From: Lentibacillus cibarius
GTDB lineage: Bacteria; Bacillota; Bacilli; Bacillales; Amphibacillaceae
Assembly: GCF_005887555.1 (NCBI RefSeq)
Contig: NZ_VCIA01000001.1
Location: 62,001-126,000 of the forward strand
DNA length: 64,000 nucleotides
Direction of reading: 5' to 3'
Both the position numbers and the translations under genes were made by a program. Position 1 is the first letter of the stretch. Each line of letters begins with the position of its first letter. The notes under the pieces were generated by a model. It saw nothing but the letters and a program-made list of their open reading frames with translations, did not search any database and had not been told where the DNA came from. Below, in pieces: positions 54,986 to 63,355 of this stretch.

Positions 54986-56344
54986 TCACTCATCCTTTTC
55001 TAAAATGGGATTTTCGTTCAGGAACCTCGTATTAAAGCTACCATCCACAAAAACAGGATGATCCATTATTTTACGGTGAAAGGCAATTGTTGTATCAACA
55101 CCCTCAACGACAAATTCATCAAGTGCCCGCTTCATTCTACTAATAGCATCTTCGCGGTCATCTCCGTAAGAAATAAGTTTGGCGACCATTGAGTCATAAA
55201 ATGGGGGAATACGATATCCCGGATAGGCGGCAGATTCAATCCGCACTCCTAAACCGCCTGGCGGAAGGTACATAGTCATTTCTCCCGGTGATGGCATGAA
55301 GTTTTTGAATGGATTTTCTGCATTAATACGACACTCGATTGCCCAACCATTAAATTCGATATCCTCTTGTCCGAATGACAATTGCTCGTTATCAGCTACT
55401 TTTATCTGTTCTTTAATTAAATCGATACCGGTAATCATCTCTGTCACAGGATGTTCAACCTGAATTCTCGTATTCATTTCCATGAAGTAAAATGACTTAG
55501 TTTTTCTATCAAAAATGAATTCGATCGTTCCGGCACCGACGTAATCAACAGCCTTGGCAGCTTTTACTGCCGCTTCACCCATTTTTGCACGGATTGCCGG
55601 TGTTAATGCAGGTGATGGCGCTTCCTCGACTAATTTTTGCAGTCTACGCTGAATGGTGCAATCCCGTTCACCTAAATGAAGGACATTGCCATAATTGTCT
55701 GCTAATACTTGGATTTCCACATGCCGAAAATCCTCGATATACTTTTCCAGATAGACTCCAGGATTACCAAAAGATTTTTCAGCCTCTTCTTGTGTCAGGC
55801 GTATACCTTTTAATAGTTCATCTTCCGTTTCAGCAACGCGAATCCCTTTACCTCCACCACCGGCTGTCGCCTTAATAATGACCGGATAGCCAATTTTTTC
55901 GGCAATGTCAATGGCTTCCTCTTCACTTTCAATAATACCCTCAGATCCCGGCACAGTGGGTACATTTGCTGCTTTCATTGTTTCCCGTGCCACATCTTTG
56001 ACACCCATTTTTTGAATGGCATCAGCAGTTGGACCTACAAAGGTAATATTACACGCTTTGCAAATCTCTGCAAAGTCGGCGTTCTCAGCCAGGAAGCCAT
56101 AACCGGGATGGATGGCATCCACTTCAGTCAATGTGGCAATACTCATGATGTTTGTGAAATTCAAGTAACTCTCTTTGCTCGGTGCTGGACCAATGCAGTA
56201 AGCTTCATCAGCCATTTGCACATGCAAGGCGTCTTTATCCGCTTCAGAGTATACAGCTACAGTCTCAATATTCATCTCTCTGCATGCGCGAATTATTCGT
56301 ATCGCTATTTCTCCCCTGTTTGCAATCAGAAGTTTATTGATCAC
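54986..56344 (-). CDS. accC: Biotin carboxylase subunit of acetyl-CoA carboxylase
   Basis: A 452-residue ATP-grasp enzyme. It carboxylates the biotin on AccB. Visible are the N-terminal KLLIANRGEIAIRIIRACRE, the glycine-rich ATP loop KATAGGGGKGIR, the metal and catalytic segment MEMNTRIQVEHPVTE and the final domain PGYRIPPFYDSMVAKL. The GTG at 56344 (VINKLLIANRGE) lies 9 bases from AAGGGG; a nearby ATG at 56353 is inside that site. It starts 13 bases after accB. Confidence 0.96.
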   Translation of the reverse strand: MINKLLIANRGEIAIRIIRACREMNIETVAVYSEADKDALHVQMADEAYCIGPAPSKESYLNFTNIMSIATLTEVDAIHPGYGFLAENADFAEICKACNITFVGPTADAIQKMGVKDVARETMKAANVPTVPGSEGIIESEEEAIDIAEKIGYPVIIKATAGGGGKGIRVAETEDELLKGIRLTQEEAEKSFGNPGVYLEKYIEDFRHVEIQVLADNYGNVLHLGERDCTIQRRLQKLVEEAPSPALTPAIRAKMGEAAVKAAKAVDYVGAGTIEFIFDRKTKSFYFMEMNTRIQVEHPVTEMITGIDLIKEQIKVADNEQLSFGQEDIEFNGWAIECRINAENPFKNFMPSPGEMTMYLPPGGLGVRIESAAYPGYRIPPFYDSMVAKLISYGDDREDAISRMKRALDEFVVEGVDTTIAFHRKIMDHPVFVDGSFNTRFLNENPILEKDE

Positions 56345-56357
56345 CCGTGACATCCCC

Positions 56358-56858
56358 TTACTTTTTCTTCACTCTGAAGAGCGGCTGTCCATATTCAACC
56401 AGCTCCCCATCTTCCACAAGAATTTCCGTGATTTCACCTGTAGTTTCAGCCTCAATTTCATTAAACAGTTTCATAGCTTCAACAATACAGACTACTGTAT
56501 CTTTTTCAACCTTGGAACCAACTGTTACATATGAATCGCTTTCCGGATTTGGCGATGCATAAAATGTTCCCACCATAGGAGAAACAATTTCATGGTCAAA
56601 ATCTGCCGTCGTTTCCACGATAGGTTTTTCATCTGAAGAACTTACTTCAGTTTGTTCAACCTGAATGTTAGGCTGTGAGTTTTTAACCGGGTCGACGGGG
56701 TGATCTGTATGTGCTCCGTTATCAGGAACAGCAGCCACCGCCTTGCTGCCGGATTTTTTCATGGTCACTGTTTCTCCACTTGTCTCATAAGTAAATTCAT
56801 CAATTGCTGATTCATCAACTACTTTTATTAATTCGCGTATCTCCTGTACTGTCAGCAT
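56358..56858 (-). CDS. accB: Biotin carboxyl carrier protein of acetyl-CoA carboxylase
   Basis: A 166-residue carrier. The N-terminal region (1 to about 35) docks to AccC, then comes a polar linker. The C-terminal biotinyl domain has K130 in [13 protein letters not shown]. The ATG at 56858 follows AAGGGG by 8 bases; a GTG nine bases upstream lies in that site. A sigma-A promoter and a FapR-like box precede the gene. Confidence 0.96.
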   Translation of the reverse strand: MLTVQEIRELIKVVDESAIDEFTYETSGETVTMKKSGSKAVAAVPDNGAHTDHPVDPVKNSQPNIQVEQTEVSSSDEKPIVETTADFDHEIVSPMVGTFYASPNPESDSYVTVGSKVEKDTVVCIVEAMKLFNEIEAETTGEITEILVEDGELVEYGQPLFRVKKK

Positions 56859-56883
56859 TGCTGGCACCCCTTTGTTTATTACG

Positions 56884-56902
56884 TTATAATATCAGGTACT
56901 AA
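56884..56902. promoter_or_regulatory. FapR-like operator upstream of accBC
   Basis: The minus strand reads TTAGTACCTGATATTATAA. The half TTAGTACCT is the conserved part of the Bacillus FapR box, and the second half is a degenerate inverted copy. It lies just after the likely transcription start of accBC. FapR is released by malonyl-CoA, the product of this enzyme. The link is an inference. Confidence 0.6.
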
Positions 56903-56916
56903 TAACTCCTCGTAAT

Positions 56917-56946
56917 ATTTTACGATAGTTTCATTCCATACTTCAA
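56917..56946 (-). promoter_or_regulatory. Sigma-A promoter of accBC
   Basis: The minus strand reads TTGAAG (56946-56941), an 18-base spacer and TAAAAT (56922-56917). It is 59 bases upstream of the accB ATG. Confidence 0.65.
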
Positions 56947-57265
56947 CCCAGAATAACAGGCTAAGCAGAACAAGCTATGTACTGATCATGATTTAATTAT
57001 CAGCAGTTCCTTTTCCATATACTTCTGAAGTAAGGAATTAGCCGAGAAAACAAACCAATTATTACAGAAACTATTATAGCAATCCCGAGTATTTTTTGCG
57101 AATCATACTGTAAAGTGGAGTGAAATAAGCAAAATCTCAATTAGGCTACGGAAGCGGTATATCGCACGCAGAAAAAGTGCCAAGTACTTTACATATTATC
57201 ACCTGGCAACCCCGCTACTCCTCGCTGGTCTTATGTTCGAAATTTAAAAGTGTAGGGATTACCAC
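56947..57265. other. Intergenic region between spoIIIAH and accB
   Basis: No recognised gene is present. One short minus-strand frame (57140-57000) starting at a TTG could encode 46 residues with a hydrophobic stretch (KILGIAIIVSVIIGLFSRLI). It has no ribosome site, so I do not call it. The remainder shows no RNA element that I recognise. Confidence 0.5.
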
Positions 57266-57300
57266 GAAACACGAAAACCGGGTGAAAAACACACCCGGTT
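57266..57300 (-). terminator. Terminator of the spoIIIA operon
   Basis: AACCGGGTG and CACCCGGTT form a 9-bp stem (57276-57300). TTCGTGTTT follows on the minus strand. It begins 12 bases after the spoIIIAH stop. Confidence 0.85.
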
Positions 57301-57312
57301 AGCCACATTCTA

Positions 57313-57888
57313 TTATTTATCTGTAGGTTGATAATCGACTCTTACAGGTATGTCTCCAAACTCATCTTTGACCATTTGCATAATATTTACTACTTCTGAA
57401 TTAGATAGCTTCTCTGATTCTTTTACATAAACCTGTACTCGATCCTCATCATGTCGGATTAGTACATCACTGTAATCTGCTGATGATATGATTGATTCCT
57501 CCAAAATTCTTTCTTTACTGGATATTTTGTCCAATTTATTCATTTCATTCCTGGCTTCATTTTTTTCTTGCACACTTGCTGAGCTTGAGGCAACAACATC
57601 ATCAAGACGGTCTCTTGCTGCACTGCGTTCATCTTGGATTTGCATGCGAATGGTCGCAAACAGCTGATCTTCTTCCAGTTGAGATATGTCGCCCACTTGC
57701 GCACCCTTATCTTTTGCGTCGGTATCTTCTTCTTTTTTAGCAGCATCCGATGCCGTCTCTTCAGCAGAATCTTCCCCTTCCGGTAGATACGCAAGGTCAC
57801 CACCGTTCGGCGATGTAATATAATAGACACTCAGCACAATCATCAAACTTAACATTGTCAAAAGCCATACAGTCTGTTTCTTTAACAT
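57313..57888 (-). CDS. spoIIIAH: Stage III sporulation protein AH
   Basis: A 191-residue protein. One N-terminal membrane segment (VWLLTMLSLMIVLSVYYI, about 6-24) is followed by an acidic linker and a YscJ/FliF-like ring domain (about 95-190). It is the mother-cell part of the channel that meets SpoIIQ of the forespore across the septum. The ATG at 57888 follows GGAGG. It is the last gene of the operon, with a terminator behind it. Confidence 0.95.
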   Translation of the reverse strand: MLKKQTVWLLTMLSLMIVLSVYYITSPNGGDLAYLPEGEDSAEETASDAAKKEEDTDAKDKGAQVGDISQLEEDQLFATIRMQIQDERSAARDRLDDVVASSSASVQEKNEARNEMNKLDKISSKERILEESIISSADYSDVLIRHDEDRVQVYVKESEKLSNSEVVNIMQMVKDEFGDIPVRVDYQPTDK

Positions 57889-57900
57889 AGTTACACCCTC

Positions 57901-58536
57901 CTAATTTTTTGGCATTACAGATACTCTATGTGTTGGTACATCAAGCACCCGGGAAACAGCTTCAATCACCCATTTTTCCACACTTGCATGATTAACCCCT
58001 TTTGCTACTACAAACACACCCCTAACATCCGGCTTTTTTGTCTGGACGAGAAGTGGAACCTCTTTATCCCCCTGCCTTACTAGTACAACTTCTGTCTCAT
58101 CAGAGTTTTCTTCTATTTCTCTCTCGCCCCCATTCGTATCCGTCTCTTTTGTTGATTGCTGACTTTGTATCAGATTTTTTTCAAAGACTTTTACTTTGGT
58201 TGAATCCAAATTGACCATGACTTCCGCTTTTGATACCCCTTGAATCTTATTTAGCAATTCCTGTAGGTCTTCCTCATAGTTTGCCTCTATGTCTTTAACG
58301 CTGGAACTGGAAGTTTTAGATTTGTTCAGCAGCGTTTCATCCGCTGTCTGCTCCTTCATCTTTTCCGGCACTTCCTTGCTTATAGACGGATCTTCTTTCG
58401 CTGTGGAAGAGAATACGTTCCCCAAAATTAGCAGCAGCAGTCCCATTAAACCAATAACAAGGATATATCCGGCTTTTTTGGAAGGTTTGCCCGTGTCCCC
58501 TGACAATCCAAACAATTTTTGCAAGTATTTTTTCAA
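57901..58536 (-). CDS. spoIIIAG: Stage III sporulation protein AG
   Basis: About 211 residues. One N-terminal membrane segment (AGYILVIGLMGLLLLILGNVF, about 21-41) and a C-terminal ring-forming domain (VKDIEANYEEDLQELLNKIQG onward, ending RVLDVPTHRVSVMPKN) are visible. SpoIIIAG forms a large ring in the mother-cell channel. The start TTG at 58536 (MKKYLQKLFGL) follows GGGGGGAGG; another TTG at 58557 lies upstream of that site. The gene overlaps the as-read end of spoIIIAF. Confidence 0.93.
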   Translation of the reverse strand: MKKYLQKLFGLSGDTGKPSKKAGYILVIGLMGLLLLILGNVFSSTAKEDPSISKEVPEKMKEQTADETLLNKSKTSSSSVKDIEANYEEDLQELLNKIQGVSKAEVMVNLDSTKVKVFEKNLIQSQQSTKETDTNGGEREIEENSDETEVVLVRQGDKEVPLLVQTKKPDVRGVFVVAKGVNHASVEKWVIEAVSRVLDVPTHRVSVMPKN

Positions 58537-59170
58537 GATGGCCCTCCCCCCTTGCAATGGTTATTTTTTTCTTATCCACTTCCCATACATTTTGCAATAA
58601 ATTTTTGATTCCTTCTGTATCCACTTCATTTTCATCTGAAACCGGCTTGTCCGTATCAATTACAACATCTTCAACAACAGCCATTCCCCCTTCCACTTCC
58701 TCTGTTTGCATTTCCCGCAGATGGACAATGATTTGTGTAAGCTTCTTTTTTAGGTTTTCATCTGCAGGGTCCACCTCTTTTGAAAATTGGAGGTCGATAT
58801 CAGTAATTTTCTGCTGATAGTTTTTCTTAAGAGGCTCATTCCCCAATTCTTTTAGTTGGACAGCCGTTTGTTGTACAATATATGCATTCTGGGAAGCTTG
58901 TAATTCATTTTTTTTCATTTTCGTTGCATTTTCCAGGCTATTTTTTTTCGTTTGTTCATCCATCATTTCTGTATAGGACGTTTTTACGGCTTGCTGGACA
59001 TCCATATCAAATAAATAGAATACCGGTTTCAAAAAAATGAGTATCAAAATCAAGCCAACTGTCAATTTAATATATTTCTTCATTGAATTTGCCGGAATCA
59101 AAAGATCGACAACAGAAGCTAACAGTAAAAACAGAATGATCTGTGTGACCCACTCAACTAAGATATCCAT
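58337..59170 (-). CDS. spoIIIAF: Stage III sporulation protein AF, probably frameshifted at its 3' end
   Basis: SpoIIIAF is normally about 205 residues. Here two membrane segments (about 6-24 and 35-52) and the soluble domain up to VDKKKITIA fit the family. The frame then runs another 70 residues out of frame inside spoIIIAG. The switch follows a run of six G at 58542-58548. One more G would give a TGA at 58535-58533 that overlaps the spoIIIAG start (TTGA) and a 212-residue product. The ATG at 59170 follows AGGGGTG. The tail is therefore likely an indel artefact or mutation. Confidence 0.85.
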   Translation of the reverse strand: MDILVEWVTQIILFLLLASVVDLLIPANSMKKYIKLTVGLILILIFLKPVFYLFDMDVQQAVKTSYTEMMDEQTKKNSLENATKMKKNELQASQNAYIVQQTAVQLKELGNEPLKKNYQQKITDIDLQFSKEVDPADENLKKKLTQIIVHLREMQTEEVEGGMAVVEDVVIDTDKPVSDENEVDTEGIKNLLQNVWEVDKKKITIARGEGHLEKILAKIVWIVRGHGQTFQKSRIYPCYWFNGTAAANFGERILFHSERRSVYKQGSAGKDEGADSG

Positions 59171-59180
59171 TCCCACACCC

Positions 59181-60380
59181 CTAACGAAGTAGAATCGTTA
59201 TATTGCTTGCGGCAACGAGAATGACGATGGCCAGGAAAAACATTAATGTTACAGCAAGTAACGACGCCAGAACAAACACAATATATTTACTTATGGTGTC
59301 CATAACAGAAATGACGGGTCCATCACCAATCGGCTGCAATATAGCCGCTGCCAGTTTATAGATGAGTGCAATAGCAAAAATTTTCACAGCCGGGAAAATG
59401 GCGATAAGGATAACGATAAGAACACCAGCGATGCCAACTGCATTTTTCAAAAGTAATGATGCGCTTAAAATAGTATCCGTTGCATCGGTGAAAGTCCTTC
59501 CAACTACAGGGATAAAGTTGCCCGTGATAAATTTGGTTGTTTTCATCGCCACGCCGTCTTGCACAGCACTGGTGGCGCCTTGAACAGACATGACCCCAAG
59601 GAAGATTGTTAGAAAGATACCAAGGGTTCCCATGCCCACCTGTTTAAATAAGTTCGCCAGCTTTGATACACTATAATTTTCATTTAAATTGCTTACAATC
59701 AACAACAAGGCAGCTAAAAACAATAAAGGCAAAATGAATTTGGACACGAGTACGCCGCTTATGTTGATGAGAAAAACAATGACAGGATGGAAAAACGATA
59801 CAGTCATGACGTTACCAAGGGTTGCCATGATTCCCAGCATCAGCGGCAACAGTGCTATCATAAAGCTCTTCATCGTATCTATCGCATCATTGGCATAGGA
59901 AACAGCCACGTAAAAACTATTCAATGCCAAAAAGATCAGGACAATATAGACAATATAGTACGCTACTTTACTGACAGCACTTCTTTCAAAGGCGGTGTGA
60001 ATGGTTTGCAGCATAACAGAAAACAACGTGAGCACCAGTAGCTTTCCGAGCAATTTCCCATTCTGGATTAGTTCATGTAGCATGAACTCGACAAGTCCCC
60101 ACAATATATTTTTTATTGAAAAAGATCCATTGTCCTTAATGAATGCATACACACTTGTTTTCTCAAGCTCTGGTATATATCCCCCATAATCACTTTCAAG
60201 CGTTTCCCAGAATGACTGAATCCCATCAAGTGAAATATCATTTAACAGCTGGTTCTCGATATCAGCCGAATTTTGTCCGTCTTGCTCCTCCTCGGCGGAA
60301 ACAATTGAATGTCCAAGGAGAAATGACAGCAAAAGGAAAATAATGCCGATCATCCACTTCGTCTGTTTCACAGAGCACAT
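59181..60380 (-). CDS. spoIIIAE: Stage III sporulation protein AE
   Basis: A 399-residue polytopic membrane protein, the same length as in B. subtilis. A signal-like segment is at about 9-28 (WMIGIIFLLLSFLLGHSIVSA) and about seven further membrane helices fill 100-399. It is thought to form, with SpoIIIAD and SpoIIIAC, the membrane export part of the channel. An ATG at 60380 and a GTG at 60371 both follow AAAGGGG; the GTG is better spaced. Confidence 0.94.
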   Translation of the reverse strand: MCSVKQTKWMIGIIFLLLSFLLGHSIVSAEEEQDGQNSADIENQLLNDISLDGIQSFWETLESDYGGYIPELEKTSVYAFIKDNGSFSIKNILWGLVEFMLHELIQNGKLLGKLLVLTLFSVMLQTIHTAFERSAVSKVAYYIVYIVLIFLALNSFYVAVSYANDAIDTMKSFMIALLPLMLGIMATLGNVMTVSFFHPVIVFLINISGVLVSKFILPLLFLAALLLIVSNLNENYSVSKLANLFKQVGMGTLGIFLTIFLGVMSVQGATSAVQDGVAMKTTKFITGNFIPVVGRTFTDATDTILSASLLLKNAVGIAGVLIVILIAIFPAVKIFAIALIYKLAAAILQPIGDGPVISVMDTISKYIVFVLASLLAVTLMFFLAIVILVAASNITILLR

Positions 60381-60400
60381 TACCCCTTTCCAGGACTTTC

Positions 60401-60793
60401 CTATACGGAAGAGACAAAACGGAGGATAGTTTCAGCCACAGCACTTATAATGGGTATTGCCAATAGCAGGATGAATATTTTCCCGGCCAATTCGATCTTC
60501 GCTGCAACAGAGCTGAGTCCGGCATCCTTCGTCAAGTTGGCCCCTAACTCGGCAATGTAGGCAATGCCAATTATTTTTAGGATTGTTTTCATGTACATCC
60601 CATCAACATTTGCTCGTGTCCCCAGCGATTCAATCAGCTGAAAAATAGTACCGATTTGCTTAATAACAACGAGAAAAATCATGATTCCGGTAATGACAAT
60701 TAATAAAAAGGCATAGGAAGCATTAATATCTTTCAGGATTATATAAAGAATGCTCGTAACAATACCGATGATAACGATTTGTATAATATCCAT
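60401..60793 (-). CDS. spoIIIAD: Stage III sporulation protein AD
   Basis: A 130-residue protein with about four membrane helices (for example IVIIGIVTSILYIIL at 6-20 and FLLIVITGIMIFLVVI at 29-44). Related to SpoIIIAC by sequence, and to flagellar FliQ-type exporters by family analysis. It lies between spoIIIAC and spoIIIAE. Confidence 0.94.
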   Translation of the reverse strand: MDIIQIVIIGIVTSILYIILKDINASYAFLLIVITGIMIFLVVIKQIGTIFQLIESLGTRANVDGMYMKTILKIIGIAYIAELGANLTKDAGLSSVAAKIELAGKIFILLLAIPIISAVAETILRFVSSV

Positions 60794-60799
60794 TCATCA

Positions 60800-61006
60800 C
60801 TACCCCTGGAAAAGGAATACAGATTTTATCTGCTGAAAAAGGTCCGAGAGACCATCAATGACGATAACCATCACGATAATGAAACCTACCAGTGTTGCAA
60901 ATTGGGCGATTTCCTCTTTACCCATTTGTTTCAGAATCGTGTGAATGAGTGCAACAATAATTCCTATCCCTGCAATTTGAAATAGTATGGATGCATCAAT
61001 TGCCAT
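60800..61006 (-). CDS. spoIIIAC: Stage III sporulation protein AC
   Basis: A 68-residue membrane protein with two helices (about 5-24 and 34-53) joined by the segment LKQMGKEEIAQFAT. The length equals that of B. subtilis. It has the same fold type as FliQ. A GGAGC site precedes the ATG. Confidence 0.95.
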   Translation of the reverse strand: MAIDASILFQIAGIGIIVALIHTILKQMGKEEIAQFATLVGFIIVMVIVIDGLSDLFQQIKSVFLFQG

Positions 61007-61027
61007 AGCAGTGTGCTCCTTTCCCTT

Positions 61028-61540
61028 CTATATCAGCAGCAATACGACAAATAATCCACATAATACCCCTAAACTTTTTGCCATTTTACCGTATTTAAAC
61101 TGATTTTCTCTTGCCTCTTCCAACTGACGGTCCAAATGATTGATTGTTAAATGTATGTGCTTTTGCTGCTGAGCAAAGTCATGCTGTCCGAGCGTCCTGC
61201 CGAATTGTTTCACTATTTCCCCTTCAATATCGGATAGTGATGATGTTTCTAATAATTCATTGACACAACGGTCCCAGACACTATACAAATCGGTTCCCAC
61301 ATCGTGCATGGAAACATGCAACTCGTGAAAAAAAGTGCTCAGTGGTTCCGGTATTTGCCTTGCTATGATTTCAAAAGCCTCTGGTAAAGGCAGCTGACTG
61401 TATAAAATTTCTGCTTCCAGAATTTGCAAAGCATTCTTCATCTCCCGGATATGTTTTGGACGCTCATTAAGTTTTCTGCTGACCTCAAACCCGATCAGTG
61501 TTGTTGTGCCTATAAAAAGAAGTGCGCCAATCCACTTCAT
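61028..61540 (-). CDS. spoIIIAB: Stage III sporulation protein AB
   Basis: A 170-residue protein with an N-terminal membrane segment (WIGALLFIGTTTLIGFEVS) and a C-terminal one (SLGVLCGLFVVLLLI). The helical middle has ERPKHIREMKNALQILEAEI, typical of the family. It overlaps the as-read end of spoIIIAA by 56 bases, which is more than usual. Confidence 0.94.
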   Translation of the reverse strand: MKWIGALLFIGTTTLIGFEVSRKLNERPKHIREMKNALQILEAEILYSQLPLPEAFEIIARQIPEPLSTFFHELHVSMHDVGTDLYSVWDRCVNELLETSSLSDIEGEIVKQFGRTLGQHDFAQQQKHIHLTINHLDRQLEEARENQFKYGKMAKSLGVLCGLFVVLLLI

Positions 61541-62462
61541 CTGTTAAGCACCCCGATTTCCGCCATAGGTTTTCTTCATCCGAATTATAAATGCGATGAA
61601 TGTCTCCGGGCTTTTTTTGTCTGTTCAGTACGACAAAACGTCGGAATACGTCATGTTCAAATAACGGCTGAAGTGATGGCCGCTTTTTCAGTGTCTCTAG
61701 CGAATCACCATGAATGGTACAAATGACAGTGACTCCGGCGTTGACCGCCTCCATTAATGCGGCGACATCGGATGCACTCCCGATTTCATCAACAATAAGA
61801 AGCTCCGGAGACATCGAGCGAATCATCATCATCATACCTTCATCTTTGGGGCATGCATCCATCACATCAGTCCGCACGCCCAAATCGTGCTGCGGGATAC
61901 CTTTTTTTGAACCGGCAATTTCCGAACGCTCGTCCACGATACCGACTTTACGTGCCGCAACACTTCCCCAACCCGTTCCAATCAACCGTGCTATATCACG
62001 AATCAGTGTTGTCTTTCCGGTTTGCGGTGGACCAACGAGAAGCGTGCTAAGATAATGCTGGCGGTAAAGGTATGGAATCAACGAGTTAGCGGAACCAATT
62101 TTTTGCTTAGCAATCCGGATATTAAAGGAAGCAATGTTTTGGATAGCTTTCACTTGTCCATGTAACGTATTTACTTTTCCTGACAATCCGACCCGGTGAC
62201 CGCCCTCGATTGTTACATAACCTTCACGTAGTTCATCCTCCATACGGTATAGTGAAAACTCACTAAGCTGGTTTAATACAAATGTACCGTCCTTCCGTGT
62301 TGGCTGTAGATGCTCAAGCCATTCAGCATGATCGTCAAAAACGAGTTCCACAGGCCGGTGCAGCCGAAAACGAATTTCCTGCATAGCCTCCCAGCGATTG
62401 CTAATCTTTTTTTGTATAGCCCATTTCATTCTTTCGGGAAATAATCTAAGTATTTCTTCCAT
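61485..62462 (-). CDS. spoIIIAA: Stage III sporulation protein AA (ATPase)
   Basis: A 325-residue secretion-type ATPase. Walker A reads LLVGPPQTGKTTLIRDIARL near 143, and Walker B ELLIVDEIGS near 222. The motif PQHDLGVRTDVMDACPK lies between them. It provides ATPase activity for the mother-cell to forespore channel. The last 18 residues extend into spoIIIAB in another frame; B. subtilis SpoIIIAA has 307 residues. The ATG at 62462 follows GTGAGGAC. Confidence 0.95.
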   Translation of the reverse strand: MEEILRLFPERMKWAIQKKISNRWEAMQEIRFRLHRPVELVFDDHAEWLEHLQPTRKDGTFVLNQLSEFSLYRMEDELREGYVTIEGGHRVGLSGKVNTLHGQVKAIQNIASFNIRIAKQKIGSANSLIPYLYRQHYLSTLLVGPPQTGKTTLIRDIARLIGTGWGSVAARKVGIVDERSEIAGSKKGIPQHDLGVRTDVMDACPKDEGMMMMIRSMSPELLIVDEIGSASDVAALMEAVNAGVTVICTIHGDSLETLKKRPSLQPLFEHDVFRRFVVLNRQKKPGDIHRIYNSDEENLWRKSGCLTDEVDWRTSFYRHNNTDRV

Positions 62463-62496
62463 GGCATGTCCTCACTTTTGCAATAGCTTATTAGTA

Positions 62497-62525
62497 AATA
62501 TATGTTGGTTGATATGAAATATGAC
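62497..62525 (-). promoter_or_regulatory. Candidate sigma-E promoter of the spoIIIA operon
   Basis: The minus strand reads GTCATATT (62525-62518), 13 bases, then CATATATT (62504-62497). This resembles the sigma-E pattern KMATATT-N13/14-CATACAMT. It lies 35 bases before spoIIIAA, a sigma-E operon in B. subtilis. Confidence 0.55.
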
Positions 62526-62744
62526 TTAACGTTTTTAAGAAAATAGAAAGAATAGATACGTAATATCAGATATCAGGGCAGAATGAATTATTGTGAAACA
62601 AACAGGAGTGTGACACCAATAATAAGTGCCTAAGTCAATGGTTCCATCACACAGGAATAGCTAGTTTAGATAAGCAGGGGGCGTTACCTTTAGAGGTGAG
62701 GATATGGCAGGTTAAACACACTTCTTATTAAAAAAAGAGCAGAA
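62526..62744. other. Intergenic region between efp and spoIIIAA
   Basis: In B. subtilis the small gene yqhV lies here. I see no intact counterpart. A minus-strand frame reads ALIIGVTLLFVSQ then stop (about 62590-62630), preceded by an in-frame stop. It could be a decayed remnant but is too short to call. Confidence 0.4.
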
Positions 62745-62772
62745 AAAAAACGGCCCTTTCCGAGGACCGCTT
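62745..62772 (-). terminator. Terminator after efp
   Basis: CGGTCC and GGGCCG form a short stem with flanking A-T pairs. Eight T follow on the minus strand. It begins just beyond the efp stop. Confidence 0.8.
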
Positions 62773-62778
62773 TTTCCG

Positions 62779-63336
62779 TTATGCTCTTGATACATATTTG
62801 CCTTCTGTTGTATTGATTACTAACTCATCTCCCTGATTCACAAAGAAGGGAACTTGTACCGTGTATCCGGTTTCCAGCGTGGCAGGCTTTGTCCCCCCAC
62901 TTGCGGTGTCACCTTTCACTCCCGGTTCTGTTTCCGCCACCGTTAATTCCACGTTTTTAGGAAGTTCAACACCGATGATTTCACCTTCATACGTCGTAAC
63001 CGAAACCTCCATGTTTTCCTTCATGAAATTTAGTTCATTTTCAATTTGGCTTGTTTGCAGTTCCAGTTGTTCGTATGTTTGTGTATCCATAAATGCGTGC
63101 GTATCACCGGATGCATACAAATATTGCATCTTTCTGTTCTCAATGTGTGCTTTGCTCACTTTTTCGCCGGCGCGGAATGTTTTTTCTTGGATATTGCCGT
63201 TCCGCAGATTCCGAAGTTTAGATCTGACAAATGCAGCACCTTTTCCAGGCTTAACATGCTGGAAGTCCACTACTTGCCAGATGTCATTATCCACTTCAAT
63301 CGTTAGTCCGGTCTTGAAATCATTTACTGAAATCAT
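62779..63336 (-). CDS. efp: Translation elongation factor P
   Basis: A 185-residue EF-P with three beta-barrel domains. The N-terminal [17 protein letters not shown] and [18 protein letters not shown] are typical, with the modifiable lysine K32 in the loop PGKGAAF. It relieves ribosome stalling at polyproline. A GGAGG site precedes the ATG. It lies between the M24 peptidase gene and spoIIIAA as in Bacillus. Confidence 0.97.
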   Translation of the reverse strand: MISVNDFKTGLTIEVDNDIWQVVDFQHVKPGKGAAFVRSKLRNLRNGNIQEKTFRAGEKVSKAHIENRKMQYLYASGDTHAFMDTQTYEQLELQTSQIENELNFMKENMEVSVTTYEGEIIGVELPKNVELTVAETEPGVKGDTASGGTKPATLETGYTVQVPFFVNQGDELVINTTEGKYVSRA

Positions 63337-63355
63337 TTAAAATCCTCCTGTTACG

